From NCBI GenBank assembly GCA_013815385.1, contig JACDGL010000003.1, forward strand, positions 62,001-126,000: a stretch of 64,000 bases of DNA. The letters run 5' to 3'. Under the pieces are notes generated by a model. That model was not told where the DNA came from. It worked only from the letters and a program-made list of their open reading frames with translations, and made no database searches. A program made the position numbers and the translations under genes. Shown here in pieces: positions 63,345-64,000 of the stretch (its first letter is position 1; each line of letters begins with the position of its first letter). Source of the DNA: Taibaiella sp. (GTDB lineage: Bacteria; Bacteroidota; Bacteroidia; Chitinophagales; Chitinophagaceae).

Positions 63345-64000
63345 ATGGCAACTGTAACGCGCGAAAATATAGGCACACTGCACGAAAAGCTGACTATAAA
63401 GTTATCGAAAGATGATTATATGCCCTCTTTTGAGAAGACAATGAAGCAATACGCTAAAACTGCCAACGTACCGGGTTTCCGCAAGGGAATGGTACCTGCG
63501 GGGATGGTAAAGAAAATGTATGGCCAGTCGGTATTCAGCGATGAGGTACTGCGCGCAGCAGGCAAGCAGCTGGAAGAATACCTGGAAAATGAAAAGGTAG
63601 CCATCTTTGCCCAGCCCATGGTATTGCCTAATGAACAGCCTGTACGCCTGGATATGAATAACCCTGCTGAGGTAGATTTCCAGTTTGAAATAGGTTTGAA
63701 ACCCGATATTAATATAGCCCCTTTGCAAAATGGCACTATGCTTACCCGCTACAAAGTAGATGTATCGGATAAGATGATAGAGGATGAAATAGAACGTATA
63801 CAACGCCGGTATGGCAAAGTAGAAGACCAAGAAACAGTAACAGGAAAGGATGATGTGCTGTATTGCACCTACGAAGCCTGCGATGCAGAAGGAAATATAG
63901 CTGCCGACCCTAAGAAAACAGAAGATACCGTATCATTTGAGAAACTCCCAGCCAAGCTACAGACCCTTGTAATAGGCAAGAAGGCGGATGACACCATTGT
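63345..64000 (+). CDS. tig: Trigger factor (partial, 3' end beyond window)
   Basis: The first 218 codons are present: the N-terminal ribosome-binding domain (TVTRENIGTLHEKLTIKLSKDDYMPSFEKTMKQYAKTANVPGFRKGMVPAGMVKKMYG). The GFRKGMVP segment is the trigger factor ribosome-docking signature (GFRxGKxP). The gene is cut before the full FKBP-like and C-terminal regions. It follows the tRNA-Leu terminator. Confidence 0.93.
   Translation, partial: MATVTRENIGTLHEKLTIKLSKDDYMPSFEKTMKQYAKTANVPGFRKGMVPAGMVKKMYGQSVFSDEVLRAAGKQLEEYLENEKVAIFAQPMVLPNEQPVRLDMNNPAEVDFQFEIGLKPDINIAPLQNGTMLTRYKVDVSDKMIEDEIERIQRRYGKVEDQETVTGKDDVLYCTYEACDAEGNIAADPKKTEDTVSFEKLPAKLQTLVIGKKADDTI

Overview
The window reads as a chromosomal segment of a Bacteroidota bacterium, probably of the Chitinophagaceae or a near relative. 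The evidence is the gliding/type IX secretion genes gldK-gldL-gldM, a large secreted protein with a C-terminal T9SS type A sorting domain, DUF4271 next to hemD, the DUF3570/DUF4266 pair, many TlpA-like and SusD-style lipoproteins, and repeated Bacteroidota-type -7 promoter elements (TAnnTTTG) close to start codons. No phage, conjugative element, CRISPR array or rRNA operon is visible. The only tRNA is tRNA-Leu(TAG).

Layout. 0-2.3 kb: gldK, gldL and the start of gldM (minus strand). 2.5-8.7 kb: a DUF255 thioredoxin protein, hemD, DUF4271, hemW, a Crp/Fnr regulator and a small lipoprotein. 8.7-15 kb: an M1 peptidase that appears fused to an outer-membrane barrel, an M49 (dipeptidyl peptidase III type) lipoprotein and an orphan BlaI repressor. 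15-26.4 kb: lon, an outer-membrane barrel protein, a TlpA-like lipoprotein, a lone receiver protein, a DUF6624 protein, gcvP, ychF and a frameshifted BI-1 family gene. 26.5-34.2 kb: a T9SS cargo protein, then a minus-strand envelope operon (plsC, a 4-TM protein, a frameshifted LtaS-like sulfatase, a DinB/YfiT transferase, a CpsB-like PHP phosphatase). 34.3-35 kb: dispersed repeats. 35-37.6 kb: LOG-family protein, cutC and a Tat-exported asparaginase.

37.7-42.4 kb is a complete bioB-bioF-bioD-bioA operon that ends in an uncharacterised gene whose product has textbook spacing of ferritin-like di-iron ligands; no known pimeloyl-forming gene is present here. 43.8-46.7 kb is a thioredoxin-apbE-DUF4266-DUF3570 cluster, probably an extracytoplasmic redox or flavin system. 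46.7-50.3 kb holds mnmE, dtd, tadA, a Rieske protein and an S66 carboxypeptidase. 50.3-53.4 kb is a paaABCD phenylacetyl-CoA epoxidase operon without paaE. 53.7-56.2 kb is again repeat-rich, and one module there is an inverted copy of the repeat 19 kb away.

57.2-64 kb: rpsF-rpsR-rplI, glyS, two hypothetical genes (one an integral membrane HEXXH protein), a PIN/DUF6364 toxin-antitoxin pair with an inverted-repeat operator, an OmpR-type regulator, tRNA-Leu and the start of tig. The most interesting items are the di-iron gene in the biotin operon, the apbE/DUF4266/DUF3570 cluster, the peptidase-barrel fusion and the long inverted dispersed repeats. Two clear frameshifts (BI-1 and LtaS-like) may be real mutations or sequence errors.
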